Assembly: GCF_014490575.1 (NCBI RefSeq)
Contig: NZ_CP061033.1
Coordinates: 682,001 to 746,000, forward strand
DNA from: Corynebacterium zhongnanshanii
GTDB taxonomy: Bacteria; Actinomycetota; Actinomycetes; Mycobacteriales; Mycobacteriaceae
Direction of reading: 5' to 3'
Length of the DNA: 64,000 nt
This document shows positions 8,998 through 17,000 of the stretch, piece after piece. Position 1 is the first letter of the stretch. Each line of letters begins with the position of its first letter. The translations under genes were made by a program, and so were the position numbers. The notes beneath the pieces were generated by a model that saw only the letters and a program-made list of their open reading frames with translations, made no database searches and was not told where the DNA came from.

Positions 8998-9016
8998 GTA
9001 GGGTAGGCTAACTTCT
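8998..9016 (+). promoter_or_regulatory. DtxR-type iron box upstream of the 9042 gene
   Basis: GTAGGGTAGGCTAACTTCT matches the 19-bp DtxR consensus TWAGGTTAGSCTAACCTWA at 14 positions, including the central TAGGCTAAC core. It lies 25 bp before the start codon, so iron-loaded DtxR would block the promoter or early elongation. Inferred target: the 9042 gene and probably hmuUV downstream. Confidence 0.75.
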
Positions 9017-9041
9017 TGAGAAAAGGAGGCGAACACGTTCC

Positions 9042-9680
9042 ATGAATGCGGATCACTGGGATCAGGACCACCGCGCATACCTTGATGTAGCACCGTTGGT
9101 GGAGAGCACCCGCACTACTATCACCGATGCGCTGCAGCGTTCTCAATGCTGGCAGCGGATGATCGCGCACCAGCTCCCGTTCATCGGGCGCGCCGCCTAC
9201 CTTGAACAGCACTGGGAGGGCCTGCGAGTGCTGGGCACTGCCTGCGACAAGCTGGGGCTGCATACATTCCACGCGGCCATTGCCGTGCAGCAGGAACAGC
9301 TGGGGGCGGCGCTGGATCGCGCTCACGCGACCGCGCGTTGGCGCGAGCATCACGTGACGATGCCGTCCATGTTGCAGTTCCGGCGTCGGATTAATGAATT
9401 GACGGAGCAGCGCCACACGGTGGGCATAGCGGCCCAGGCGGTGGTTCGGTTGGTTGCGGCGTCGGCGTGTCCAGCGCCCGTTGATCGGGATCGGGTGAGT
9501 ATCCCGGCGGTGACGAACGTGTTCAGCGAGGAAGATGAAGAGCTGTTCGCGGAGGAGCTGTCCGCGGCGATGCTGATGGTGATGGCGCATGGGTCGGATG
9601 TGTGCCGCGCGTACCCGGATGAGGATATTTCGGCGTCCTGCGCGACGACTGCGGCGGCGATTCGGGCGGCGCTCGCCTAA
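9042..9680 (+). CDS. Unknown protein, probably iron-regulated, upstream of hmuUV
   Basis: A 212-residue soluble, mostly alpha-helical protein with no signal peptide or membrane segment. I do not recognise the family. It begins MNADHWDQDHRAYLDVAPLV and has scattered His and Cys residues (for example HTFHAAIAV, REHHVTM, HGSDVCRAY, SASCATT) but no fixed metal motif. A strong Shine-Dalgarno, AAAAGGAGG (9021-9029), supports the ATG. The DtxR box at 8998-9016 and the position 63 bp before hmuU on the same strand suggest a role in iron or heme acquisition. A cytosolic partner of heme import or heme handling is possible, but nothing in the sequence proves it. Confidence 0.72.
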   Translation: MNADHWDQDHRAYLDVAPLVESTRTTITDALQRSQCWQRMIAHQLPFIGRAAYLEQHWEGLRVLGTACDKLGLHTFHAAIAVQQEQLGAALDRAHATARWREHHVTMPSMLQFRRRINELTEQRHTVGIAAQAVVRLVAASACPAPVDRDRVSIPAVTNVFSEEDEELFAEELSAAMLMVMAHGSDVCRAYPDEDISASCATTAAAIRAALA

Positions 9681-9714
9681 AGGGCGGACGCAGCTACGGC
9701 ATGCATTACCGAAG

Positions 9715-9733
9715 TTTGCCTATCCTAATGTAG
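9715..9733 (+). promoter_or_regulatory. Weak DtxR-like box before hmuU
   Basis: TTTGCCTATCCTAATGTAG matches the DtxR consensus at about 12 of 19 positions with a CCTAA half-core. It ends 10 bp before the hmuU start codon. It is much weaker than the boxes at 8998 and 16871, so it may be an accessory site or chance. Confidence 0.4.
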
Positions 9734-9743
9734 TGTTACCTAA

Positions 9744-10811
9744 GTGGAGACACGGCAGGAGAAAACATCAGCGCAGCGCCTGCGCGAACGGCGCATCATC
9801 ACCATCACTCTGCTCGCCTTAGGCAGCGTGGCAACCATCGTGCTCAACCTCACCCTGGGGCAGTTTTCCATGTCGCCAGGGGAGGTCTGGAGCCAGGTGC
9901 TCGCAGGACCCGGAGGCAGCTATGACGAACACTCGGTAGGGCCGCACAACTCCGTGCTGTGGAACATCCGAGTCCCGCGCCTGATCCTCGGCCTACTGGT
10001 GGGCAGTGCGCTCGCCGTTGCCGGCACCATCCTGCAAGGCCTGCTGGGAAACCCCTTGGCCGAACCCGGAGTGATCGGCGTGACCAGCGGCGCCGGCGTG
10101 GGAGCGGCCGCCGCCATCGTCTTCGGATGGACCTTCCTGGGAACCGCGACGGTGCCCTTCTTCGCGTTCCTCTCCGGAATCATCACCACGCTGCTGGTGT
10201 ACCGGCTCTCCCGGTCTCAGGGGAAGGTTCACATCCTCACGCTGATCCTCACAGGCATCGCCGTCAATGCTGTTGCCGGCGCCCTCATCAGCTTCTTCGT
10301 GTTTCTCGCCCCCACCAGCGCCCGTGAGGAGATCATCTTCTGGCAGATGGGTTCCTTAAACGGCGCGCAGTGGAAGCACATTGCCACCGTCATCATCCCG
10401 ATCGTGGGATGCGTTGCTGGCGCCATTGCGATCGCCCGCTGGCTCGACGTGCTGGCGCTTGGGGAGAAGGCCGCCCGGCATGCGGGTGTTCGCGTGGGTG
10501 TGATGCGCCCACTGGTGGTGGGCTTGTCCACTGCGCTGGCGGCCGCGGCGGTGAGTTTCGCGGGCATCATCGGGTTTGTTGGTTTGATTGTGCCGCACAT
10601 CCTGCGCCAAGCCCTGGGTCCCTCGAACCGATGGCTGGTTCCGCTGTCCGCGGTGGGAGGCGCGGTGCTGGTCACTCTGTCTGACCTCGTGGCGCGCACG
10701 CTCATCGCCTATGCAGAACTGCCCATCGGGATTTTCACCGCTCTGGTGGGCGGGCCAACATTCTTCATCTTGTTGCGCCGGAACCTGGCGCGCTACGGAG
10801 GTGCTCACTAA
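9744..10811 (+). CDS. hmuU: Heme ABC transporter permease
   Basis: A 355-residue polytopic inner-membrane permease of the FecCD/BtuC type, forming the channel that passes heme from lipoprotein HmuT into the cytoplasm. Diagnostic segments: RVPRLILGLLVGSALAVAGTILQGLLGNPLAEPGVIGVTSGA, then the TGIAVNAVAGALISF and WQMGSLNGAQW blocks, and GIIGFVGLIVPHILR near the C-terminus. About nine to ten hydrophobic helices are visible. The start is GTG; the next codons encode a charged cytoplasmic N-terminus. The stop overlaps the hmuV ATG by one base. HmuT, which in C. diphtheriae precedes hmuU in the same operon, is encoded on the opposite strand at 13890-15020. Confidence 0.93.
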   Translation: METRQEKTSAQRLRERRIITITLLALGSVATIVLNLTLGQFSMSPGEVWSQVLAGPGGSYDEHSVGPHNSVLWNIRVPRLILGLLVGSALAVAGTILQGLLGNPLAEPGVIGVTSGAGVGAAAAIVFGWTFLGTATVPFFAFLSGIITTLLVYRLSRSQGKVHILTLILTGIAVNAVAGALISFFVFLAPTSAREEIIFWQMGSLNGAQWKHIATVIIPIVGCVAGAIAIARWLDVLALGEKAARHAGVRVGVMRPLVVGLSTALAAAAVSFAGIIGFVGLIVPHILRQALGPSNRWLVPLSAVGGAVLVTLSDLVARTLIAYAELPIGIFTALVGGPTFFILLRRNLARYGGAH

Positions 10812-11659
10812 TGGCCATCACACCTATACTCAGCTGCACGAACGTGGGGCTGACCGTCGGCGGCGCTTGCACGCACGAGGTGCTCAAGGGAGTGGACGTG
10901 CAGGTCCTGCCTGGCGAAGTGGTGGGGCTGATCGGGCCGAATGGTGCCGGCAAATCCACCCTGTTGTCGGTGCTCTCTGGAGATATTGAACCCGACGCCG
11001 GAAGTGTCCTCCTCAAAGGGCGCGCATATTCGTCCTACAGCGATAAAGAGGCGGCTCGCATCCGCTCCGTGATGATGCAAAACACCCAGGTCAGCTTCTC
11101 CTTTAGTGTGCGTGACGTGGTCGCCATGGGGCGCAGCGCGTGGGGTAAAGACTCAGATGATGAACAGCGTGTGGCTCACGCTCTAGAGCAGGTTGGGCTC
11201 GGAGAGCACGCTGACCGCGACATCACCACCCTGTCCGGTGGTGAGTGTGCGCGTGCGGCACTGGCACGGATTATCGTTCAGGATTCGGATGTGGTGATTC
11301 TCGACGAACCCACCGCGGCGATGGACATCGGCCACAGCGAAAAAACCATGCTGCACGTGCGCGACATGGCGGCTAGCGGGAAAGCGGTGCTGGTGGTGAT
11401 CCATGACCTGGAGACCGCGGCGCGGCATTGCGATAGGGTAGTGCTCCTCAAAGAGGGGGAGGTTGTGGCCCAGGGCATGCCGGCGCACGTGTGCACCTCC
11501 GAGAACCTCAGCGACGTGTACGGGTGGCCGGTTGATGTGGCCTACATCGATGGGGTTCCCTGGATCCGTGCGGCGCACGGGCAACGCAGCCAGGACGCAC
11601 GGGCTGCGGCGTTGGCGTTGGCTCGGGAACGGGCGCAGGGTGCGTGCCCCATGTTCTGA
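10811..11659 (+). CDS. hmuV: Heme ABC transporter ATP-binding protein
   Basis: A 282-residue cytosolic ATPase that powers HmuU. Walker A is GPNGAGKST, the signature motif is LSGGE, Walker B is VVILDEP, and the switch His is in VVIHDLE. These are the canonical motifs of iron/heme importer ATPases. The start overlaps the hmuU stop (TAATG), so the pair is translationally coupled. The protein ends with an Ala/Arg-rich tail closing in CPMF. A Cys-Pro pair at an exposed terminus resembles a heme-regulatory motif, but one such pair is weak evidence. hmuO follows on the same strand. Confidence 0.94.
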   Translation: MAITPILSCTNVGLTVGGACTHEVLKGVDVQVLPGEVVGLIGPNGAGKSTLLSVLSGDIEPDAGSVLLKGRAYSSYSDKEAARIRSVMMQNTQVSFSFSVRDVVAMGRSAWGKDSDDEQRVAHALEQVGLGEHADRDITTLSGGECARAALARIIVQDSDVVILDEPTAAMDIGHSEKTMLHVRDMAASGKAVLVVIHDLETAARHCDRVVLLKEGEVVAQGMPAHVCTSENLSDVYGWPVDVAYIDGVPWIRAAHGQRSQDARAAALALARERAQGACPMF

Positions 11660-11792
11660 CATCGCACACAGCCCACAGGACTCACACACGTCACACGTAT
11701 CGCGCCAGCTCGGACTACGTGTTCACGGCCAATACGTTCACGCCAAGACATTCACATACGGCACAGACACACAACACATGAAGGATACAAAT

Positions 11793-12452
11793 ATGGAATC
11801 AACACAGACATCACACTCCAGCTCGCTGGCTCAACGGCTCAAGCAGGAAACCGCTGAGGCCCACACTCGCGCAGAAAACTCGACGTTCATCGTGGACTTG
11901 TTGGAAGGAAAGCTGCACAGGGACGCTTTCGTGGCCCTCCAGGAACAGAGCCTGCAATTCTATACGGCGCTGGAACACGCATTGGACACGTTCACCCAGG
12001 ACCCCTGCGTGCAGTATGTGGCCGATCGGCGCTTGGACCGCGCCGATCGCCTGCGCCACGACGTGGCGGCGCTGGGGGGAAACGTTGACGCACAACCGCT
12101 TCCCGCTACCGCCGAATACGTTGCCCATCTGCAGGAGGTTGCCGAGCGTGGGGATACGGTCGCCATGATTGCACACCACTACGTGCGGTATCTCGGGGAT
12201 CTGTCGGGCGGACAGGTGGTTGCCTCGAAGATGAAAAGCCTGCTGGGAATCCCCGATGAGGCCTTGAGCTTCTATGACTTCACGGCCATCGGCAAGCTTA
12301 AGCCCTACAAGGACACATATCGCATGGCGTTAGATAAACTGCAGACTATCTTGAGCGGCGAGGAACAGGACGCCCTGGTAGCAAGCGCGGGTACTGCCTT
12401 CATCCTTAACCAGAAGGTGTTCGTCGACCTGGGCAAGATCCACTGTCAGTAG
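11793..12452 (+). CDS. hmuO: Heme oxygenase (biliverdin- and iron-releasing)
   Basis: A 219-residue soluble heme oxygenase that opens the heme ring to release iron. It resembles C. diphtheriae HmuO along its length: LKQETAEAHTRAENSTF at the N-terminus, with the proximal heme-ligand His at residue 24; HHYVRYLGDLSGGQVVA, the distal helix with the flexible glycines; and FYDFTAIGKLKPYKDTYR. I chose the ATG at 11793 because AAGGA lies 7 nt upstream; an in-frame ATG at 11778 is an alternative. A 133-bp gap separates it from hmuV, so it may share the transcript or have its own promoter. Transcription ends at the strong hairpin at 12500-12544. Confidence 0.95.
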   Translation: MESTQTSHSSSLAQRLKQETAEAHTRAENSTFIVDLLEGKLHRDAFVALQEQSLQFYTALEHALDTFTQDPCVQYVADRRLDRADRLRHDVAALGGNVDAQPLPATAEYVAHLQEVAERGDTVAMIAHHYVRYLGDLSGGQVVASKMKSLLGIPDEALSFYDFTAIGKLKPYKDTYRMALDKLQTILSGEEQDALVASAGTAFILNQKVFVDLGKIHCQ

Positions 12453-12499
12453 TGGATCTGCGGTTAAAGGACACACACTGTGTCGTTTCACCCACAAAG

Positions 12500-12544
12500 A
12501 AAGGGTTCAGCCCCGCTGGTGACCAGCGGGGCTGAACCCTTTTA
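12500..12544. terminator. Bidirectional terminator between hmuO and the htaB-like gene
   Basis: A long near-perfect inverted repeat: AAGGGTTCAGCCCCGCTGGT pairs with ACCAGCGGGGCTGAACCCTT, with A and T runs on the flanks. It lies between two converging operons and can stop transcription from both sides. Confidence 0.93.
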
Positions 12545-12571
12545 GCTGCTCGTACGAGCGGTGGGGGGTGA

Positions 12572-13849
12572 TTAGCGGTGGAGCCACGGAGTGTGGAGCA
12601 GCAGGTGGGTGATCAGTCCGATCAGTCCCAAGGTTCCCAGGAAACCGACCAGGACTCCTGCTACGCCGTTGAACTTGGCAAACAGGCTGGTGAAGAAGTT
12701 TCCGCTGCCGGCAGGGGTCTTGGGCTCCTCAACCTTTGGAGGTTCCGGGGTGGAAGGCTCTTCGACCTTTGGATCCTCAGGCGTCTTGGGCTCCTCAACC
12801 TTTGGAGGCTCCGGGTTGGAAGGCTCCTCGACCTTTGGATCCTCCACCTTTGGATCCGCAGGCGTCTTGGTCTCCTCGACCTTCGGCTCCTCGACCTTTG
12901 GGTCCTGTGGCGTCGAGGTCTCTTCGACCTTTGGCTCCTCGACCTTCGGCTCCTCGACCTTTGGGTCCTGTGGCGTCGAGGTCTCTTCGACCTTTGGCTC
13001 CTCGACCTTTGGCTCCTCGACCTTTGGTTCTTCAGGCTTGCTGGTGTCTTCGACCTTCGGCTCGTTGGTCTTCGTGTCCTCAGGCTTGGAAGTCTCTTCG
13101 ACCTTCGGCTCTTCAGGCTGTTCCGCAGGAGCCGGGCACTCCGCGGCAAAAGTGAAGCTGCCGCTGATAGGAGACGTGTAAATATTGTCGTCTTTGTAGA
13201 AGCCTCCGAAGGCAATCTGCCCCGCCTCCGTGAATTGACCTCTACCAGCAGAGGCAAAGTTCACCGTTCCTTCGCTTACGGTGAACGGCTCCGTGAGTGT
13301 CCAGGTGGACAGAGTCACAGCCTTGGTGGAGTTCATCTTGCCAACAGTGTGCGTATCCACGTATTCGCGGGCATCTGCGTCAGCGACCAGTTCCAGGGTG
13401 GTGCCGTGGGCCTTCAACACGAAGTTTGAGAATTTATTATCCAGGATGTAGTCGCCGCTCTTCTTGTCCTGGTGGCCCTGGAAGTGCAGGGTGCCGTCCA
13501 CTGCAAACTCTGCCTGGTCAGTGCCGCTCACCGTACCTCGGGTGGAGTTGAAGGTCCACGAAGAGCTCTGGTCGCTACCGTTGGTGGTGATGTCACCGGT
13601 GGCCGAAGAATGACCACGGGCGATGGAGCCATGAATGTACCGCACCCAGGAGTCACGGAGATCCCAATTGAAGGTGCCTGCGGTCACGTTGTAGTTCTTG
13701 TCGGCGTCGCTGCAGGTCACGGCGCCGGCGGCGTCGGTCTGCGCGGTGGCCATCGGGGTGACGGCACCCATCGCAATGCTGGTGGTGGCGACGGTTGCGA
13801 TCAGTGCGCGCAGTGCGGACTTCTTCAGGGACTTGTTGTTGATGGTCAT
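12572..13849 (-). CDS. Membrane-anchored single-CR-domain heme-binding protein (HtaB/HtaC-like)
   Basis: A 425-residue exported protein. A signal peptide (1-36, cut after TPMATAQ) precedes one HtaA-type conserved region (about 55-235), then a long Pro/Glu/Lys repeat stalk (about 245-385) and a C-terminal transmembrane helix (VAGVLVGFLGTLGLIGLITHLLL). In C. diphtheriae CR domains bind heme and hemoglobin through a Tyr and a His. Likely equivalents here are Y71 (WVRYIHGSIARG) and H126 (HFQGH). The stalk has many copies of PKVEEP and PKVEET with STPQDP spacers, and would span the wall so that the CR domain reaches the surface. It is the last gene of the htaA-hmuT operon. Whether it is the orthologue of HtaB, HtaC or ChtB cannot be decided by eye. 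Confidence 0.88.
   Translation of the reverse strand: MTINNKSLKKSALRALIATVATTSIAMGAVTPMATAQTDAAGAVTCSDADKNYNVTAGTFNWDLRDSWVRYIHGSIARGHSSATGDITTNGSDQSSSWTFNSTRGTVSGTDQAEFAVDGTLHFQGHQDKKSGDYILDNKFSNFVLKAHGTTLELVADADAREYVDTHTVGKMNSTKAVTLSTWTLTEPFTVSEGTVNFASAGRGQFTEAGQIAFGGFYKDDNIYTSPISGSFTFAAECPAPAEQPEEPKVEETSKPEDTKTNEPKVEDTSKPEEPKVEEPKVEEPKVEETSTPQDPKVEEPKVEEPKVEETSTPQDPKVEEPKVEETKTPADPKVEDPKVEEPSNPEPPKVEEPKTPEDPKVEEPSTPEPPKVEEPKTPAGSGNFFTSLFAKFNGVAGVLVGFLGTLGLIGLITHLLLHTPWLHR
12715..13120 (-). repeat. Coding repeat array for PKVEEP-type units
   Basis: Tandem degenerate 18- to 54-bp units within the htaB-like gene encode Pro-Lys-Val-Glu-Glu-Pro/Thr motifs with STPQDP, NPEPP and KTPEDP spacers. 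One block of about 57 bp (12895-13010) is repeated almost exactly. Such arrays change length easily by slippage, so stalk length may differ between strains. Confidence 0.85.
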
Positions 13850-13889
13850 GGTGTACCTTTCACACGTGCTTGAGGGGGTTGATGGTGGG

Positions 13890-15020
13890 TTATTGGTAGA
13901 GCGCTTTGGCGAAGGACAGGATCATTTCGCCTGTTTGTGGGCCGAAGCTTAGGGATTGGCTGTCTGGAATGGTGACGATGCGTTGGTTTTTGCCTGCCTC
14001 CGTTTCGGACACGCCAGGTTTGGCGAGCAATCCCTCCAGACCGCCCGCGGATTCCAGTCCCTTCGTCATCATGACGATGACTTCGGGATTGATCTTGGCC
14101 AGCGCTTCGGCGTTTGCGGGGGTCATGTCGGTAATGCCCGCATCCACCGAGGTGTCCACGCCGCCCACGGAGGAGATCAGATCATCGGTGCCGCTGTCCG
14201 GTCCGAGGATGAAGAACACCCCGCCGGTCCCGCGCGCATAGATAAAGGCCATGCGCAGCGGGTTGTCGGGTGCTACTTCTTTGATTTTGGCGATCGCCTC
14301 GTCGCGTTCGCGTTCGGCACGTTCCGCTAGCTGTTTGCCTTCCTTCGTGAGTCCAACCACACCCGCGATGTTCTGGATGTCCTCGCCAATGCTGTCCAGG
14401 GAGTGGGTGGGGTTGAGCACCACGACGGTCACGCCGGCGTCGCGGATCTGGTCAATGGCCGTATCGGGGCCGATCGAATGATCGACGATCACCAGCGAGG
14501 GCCGGAGGTTCAGGATGGCCTCAACGTTGAGGTTGTGCCCACCCTGGGTGACGACGGGGAGGTCGGCCAGGCTGGGCTCCATCGAGCTGACCGTGCGGCC
14601 CACGATGTTGTCGCGAAGCCCCAGGCCAGCGATGGTGCGGGAGGTGGTGCCGTAGAGATCCAGCGGCAGGATCCTGCTGACGTCGGTGACCTCCACGTCG
14701 TAGCCGTCGGCGTCGGTCAGGGAGACGGGCAGGGTGGGGGTGACGGAGTCGCTGATGGGCGTGACATCGCCGACCAACTCTGCTTCCGAGACGCCCTTCG
14801 TGGCTCGCGGATCCTTCTTCGTCCATTGCGCCGTTTGCTCCATCACGGCATCGAAGGATGTTTCCTGCGCCGCCGCCGCGTTCCGTGCGCCGTTGTCTGT
14901 GTTGATTCCGCACGACGCCCACAGCATCATCCCGGACAGCATCACCGCTGTGAAGGCCATCTTGCTGAAGGGTTTGCGGAGGGGCCCGTGGGGTGCATTC
15001 CTGGTGGTGGGGAGTTTCAT
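13890..15020 (-). CDS. hmuT: Heme-binding lipoprotein HmuT, ABC transporter substrate-binding protein
   Basis: A 376-residue lipoprotein that takes heme from HtaA-type proteins and hands it to HmuUV. A basic N-terminus and hydrophobic segment lead to the lipobox Cys37 (MMLWASC). The lipobox is slightly atypical because Trp is at -3. The mature part is a two-lobed PeripBP fold. The axial ligands known in corynebacterial HmuT have clear counterparts: H162 in VTQGGHNLNVE, and Y261 with R263 in MAFIYARGTGG. The gene lies 4 bp after htaA and before the single-CR gene. It is on the opposite strand from its permease hmuU, unlike the single htaA-hmuTUV-htaB operon of C. diphtheriae. Confidence 0.94.
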   Translation of the reverse strand: MKLPTTRNAPHGPLRKPFSKMAFTAVMLSGMMLWASCGINTDNGARNAAAAQETSFDAVMEQTAQWTKKDPRATKGVSEAELVGDVTPISDSVTPTLPVSLTDADGYDVEVTDVSRILPLDLYGTTSRTIAGLGLRDNIVGRTVSSMEPSLADLPVVTQGGHNLNVEAILNLRPSLVIVDHSIGPDTAIDQIRDAGVTVVVLNPTHSLDSIGEDIQNIAGVVGLTKEGKQLAERAERERDEAIAKIKEVAPDNPLRMAFIYARGTGGVFFILGPDSGTDDLISSVGGVDTSVDAGITDMTPANAEALAKINPEVIVMMTKGLESAGGLEGLLAKPGVSETEAGKNQRIVTIPDSQSLSFGPQTGEMILSFAKALYQ

Positions 15021-15024
15021 GGGC

Positions 15025-16839
15025 TTACTCCACCTCCGCCAGACTCAGAGGCTTGCGCTTGTAGGACAGCGTGAGGCAGGAGGCGGCAGCGATGCCGAAC
15101 ACGGCGAGCACTGCGATGAGCTGAACGGGGCCCATGTTCGCGCCGCTGAGTCCTGCCGAGAGGATGCCACTTCCGTCGTCCTCGCCTTCACCGTTGTGGA
15201 AGGAGAGCAGGCCGGAGCCCTTCTGTCCGAACTTGGATTTCGCGTCCCCGTTGGAGGCGTTGGCGCCCTGGCCGGACTTCGCGCCACCTGCCGAGGAGCC
15301 ACTGCCGCTGCCGCCGCCACCCTTCAGGGCGGCTGCAGCACCGGATGCTGCGGCAGCTGTTCCATCGGAGGCGCTCGAGGCGCCGCTGGTGGCGCCGGCG
15401 CAGTCGGCGGAACCGCTGAGGCTTGCGCTGATGGAGATCGGGTCCAGCCGGGTGCCGGGCTCGTAAAAGCCGGCGAAGGCATCCGCACCGGCGGCGGTGA
15501 GGGAGACCTCGGCAGATCCGGACACAGAGGAGCTGCTGACGTCCAAGGAACTATAGGAAAGATCTCCCAGCGCGACCGTGCCGAAGTTCTTCGGCGTGCC
15601 TTCCACATCGGAAGACTGCACGTCGGCGATGAGCTGTCCGCTGCTGCCGGAGAAGGTAGCGCGCAGGTTGGAGATAACCAGGTTCAATTTGCCGTTGTGG
15701 CCGTAGAAGCGCAGGGTACCGGAGGTGTTGACAGAACCGACCTTGGAGTTCGCATCCACGGAGCCGGAGCCGCCGGAGAAGACGAAGGCGTTTCCGGAGT
15801 CACCCACTCCGTCGCCTTCCCAGCCGCCCTTGGCGATGGAGCCGCTGATGTAGGTGCGGAAGGATTGCTTCACGCCCCAGGAAATCTGGCTTGAGGTGAC
15901 GGCCGTGCACTGCTCGGCAGCTCCCGATCCGGAGCCGCCGCCCGTGGCGGCCTGCGGTGTGCTGGCTCCTCCCTTGGAGCCACCGGATTGTGTGCGAGCT
16001 GGGGCTGCGCCTGCTTTGCCGCCTGCTGCGGGGGCGGGTTTCGTGCCGGAGGCCGGGCGGCCAGCAGGTGCAGGCTTGGCACCGGATGCTCCAGAGTTTC
16101 CGTTTGCAGGTTTGTGTGGACGCGGCGTGGCGGCTGGAGTATTGGTGGACACCGAGTCCAGCCCATCGAGTGTGGGGAGAGAGCCACAGGATTGGGCTGC
16201 TTGAACGCTGAGGTTGATGTCCGCCAGCTCGGTGCCTTCGTCGTAGAAGTCGGCGAAGGCTGCTGCTCCGGTGCTGGTGAGGATGGGGGTTCCGATGTAG
16301 TTGCCGCCGCCGGTGACAGGAGAGGTGAAGGTCACATCAGCCAGGTGAACCCAGCCATCCAGACCCTGGATCTCATTGCCATCGGCATCCTGAGAGCTCA
16401 TGATCACCAACAACTGTGCGGTGTTGCCTCCAGTAAACTTCAGGGTGGGGTCCGAGATGGACGTCTTGAGCAGCCCGCCGTGACCTGTGAAGGTCACGTT
16501 TCCGGTACCTGCGGCGAAGCCGAGTCCTTCAGCATCGACGTAGCCCTTGGATACGGTGAAGCTGAAGCCTGATCCATTGTCCTTCGCGCCACGGGTGGTC
16601 CAAGAACCCTTCGCGATGGGTCCCTTGATGTAATTCAGGAACGAGTCCTTCACGGCCCAATCCAGTTGCCCCTGGAGCCTCTGGTGGGGAGTGGAGCAGG
16701 ATTGGGCGGAGGCCTCGGGCAGGTATGCGCCGGGTGCTGCCGACCCGAGGAGCCCTCCACCGATGGTGAGTGCGGTGCCGAGGGCTAGGGCGCTGGCTGC
16801 TGTGCGGGCACCCACAGCCAGCGAAGACCTATGCTGCAT
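15025..16839 (-). CDS. htaA: HtaA, two-domain surface heme/hemoglobin-binding protein
   Basis: A 604-residue exported protein with a signal peptide (1-46, ending ASAQS), two CR domains (about 55-220 and 312-480), a Gly/Ala/Ser/Pro-rich linker between them, a second low-complexity linker (about 485-560), and a C-terminal membrane helix with a short basic tail (LTLSYKRKPLSLAEVE). The probable heme-ligand pair of each domain is present: Y70 and H120 in the first, Y330 and H381 in the second. HtaA takes heme from hemoglobin at the surface and passes it to HmuT. The gene opens the operon htaA-hmuT-htaB-like. A DtxR box (16841-16859) overlaps its ribosome site, and two further boxes follow upstream, so expression should rise in iron starvation. 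Confidence 0.94.
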   Translation of the reverse strand: MQHRSSLAVGARTAASALALGTALTIGGGLLGSAAPGAYLPEASAQSCSTPHQRLQGQLDWAVKDSFLNYIKGPIAKGSWTTRGAKDNGSGFSFTVSKGYVDAEGLGFAAGTGNVTFTGHGGLLKTSISDPTLKFTGGNTAQLLVIMSSQDADGNEIQGLDGWVHLADVTFTSPVTGGGNYIGTPILTSTGAAAFADFYDEGTELADINLSVQAAQSCGSLPTLDGLDSVSTNTPAATPRPHKPANGNSGASGAKPAPAGRPASGTKPAPAAGGKAGAAPARTQSGGSKGGASTPQAATGGGSGSGAAEQCTAVTSSQISWGVKQSFRTYISGSIAKGGWEGDGVGDSGNAFVFSGGSGSVDANSKVGSVNTSGTLRFYGHNGKLNLVISNLRATFSGSSGQLIADVQSSDVEGTPKNFGTVALGDLSYSSLDVSSSSVSGSAEVSLTAAGADAFAGFYEPGTRLDPISISASLSGSADCAGATSGASSASDGTAAAASGAAAALKGGGGSGSGSSAGGAKSGQGANASNGDAKSKFGQKGSGLLSFHNGEGEDDGSGILSAGLSGANMGPVQLIAVLAVFGIAAASCLTLSYKRKPLSLAEVE

Positions 16840-16840
16840 C

Positions 16841-16859
16841 TTAAGTTAGCCTTCCTTAT
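16841..16859 (-). promoter_or_regulatory. DtxR iron box overlapping the htaA leader
   Basis: TTAAGTTAGCCTTCCTTAT matches the DtxR consensus at 14 of 19 positions. It touches the htaA start codon and covers the AAGGAAGG ribosome site. Confidence 0.7.
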
Positions 16860-16870
16860 CATGAATAAGC

Positions 16871-16889
16871 CAAGGGTAGCCTAACACTA
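16871..16889. promoter_or_regulatory. DtxR iron box in the htaA divergent promoter region
   Basis: CAAGGGTAGCCTAACACTA matches the consensus at 15 of 19 positions with a perfect TAGCCTAAC core. It is placed where the htaA promoter should lie. Confidence 0.82.
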
Positions 16890-16899
16890 TGGATTTAAT

Positions 16900-16918
16900 T
16901 TAGGGTAGGCTGATCTTG
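16900..16918. promoter_or_regulatory. DtxR iron box near the divergent 17001 gene
   Basis: TTAGGGTAGGCTGATCTTG matches the consensus at 15 of 19 positions. It is 82 bp before the rightward small membrane protein gene and 60 bp before htaA, so it could serve both directions. Confidence 0.78.
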
Positions 16919-17000
16919 CTTCCACTGTGTGTGAGTACCCCCGAAAGACAAGATGAAGCCACCCGTATGAGATGGTTTCTGGATAAGAAAGTGCAGGACA

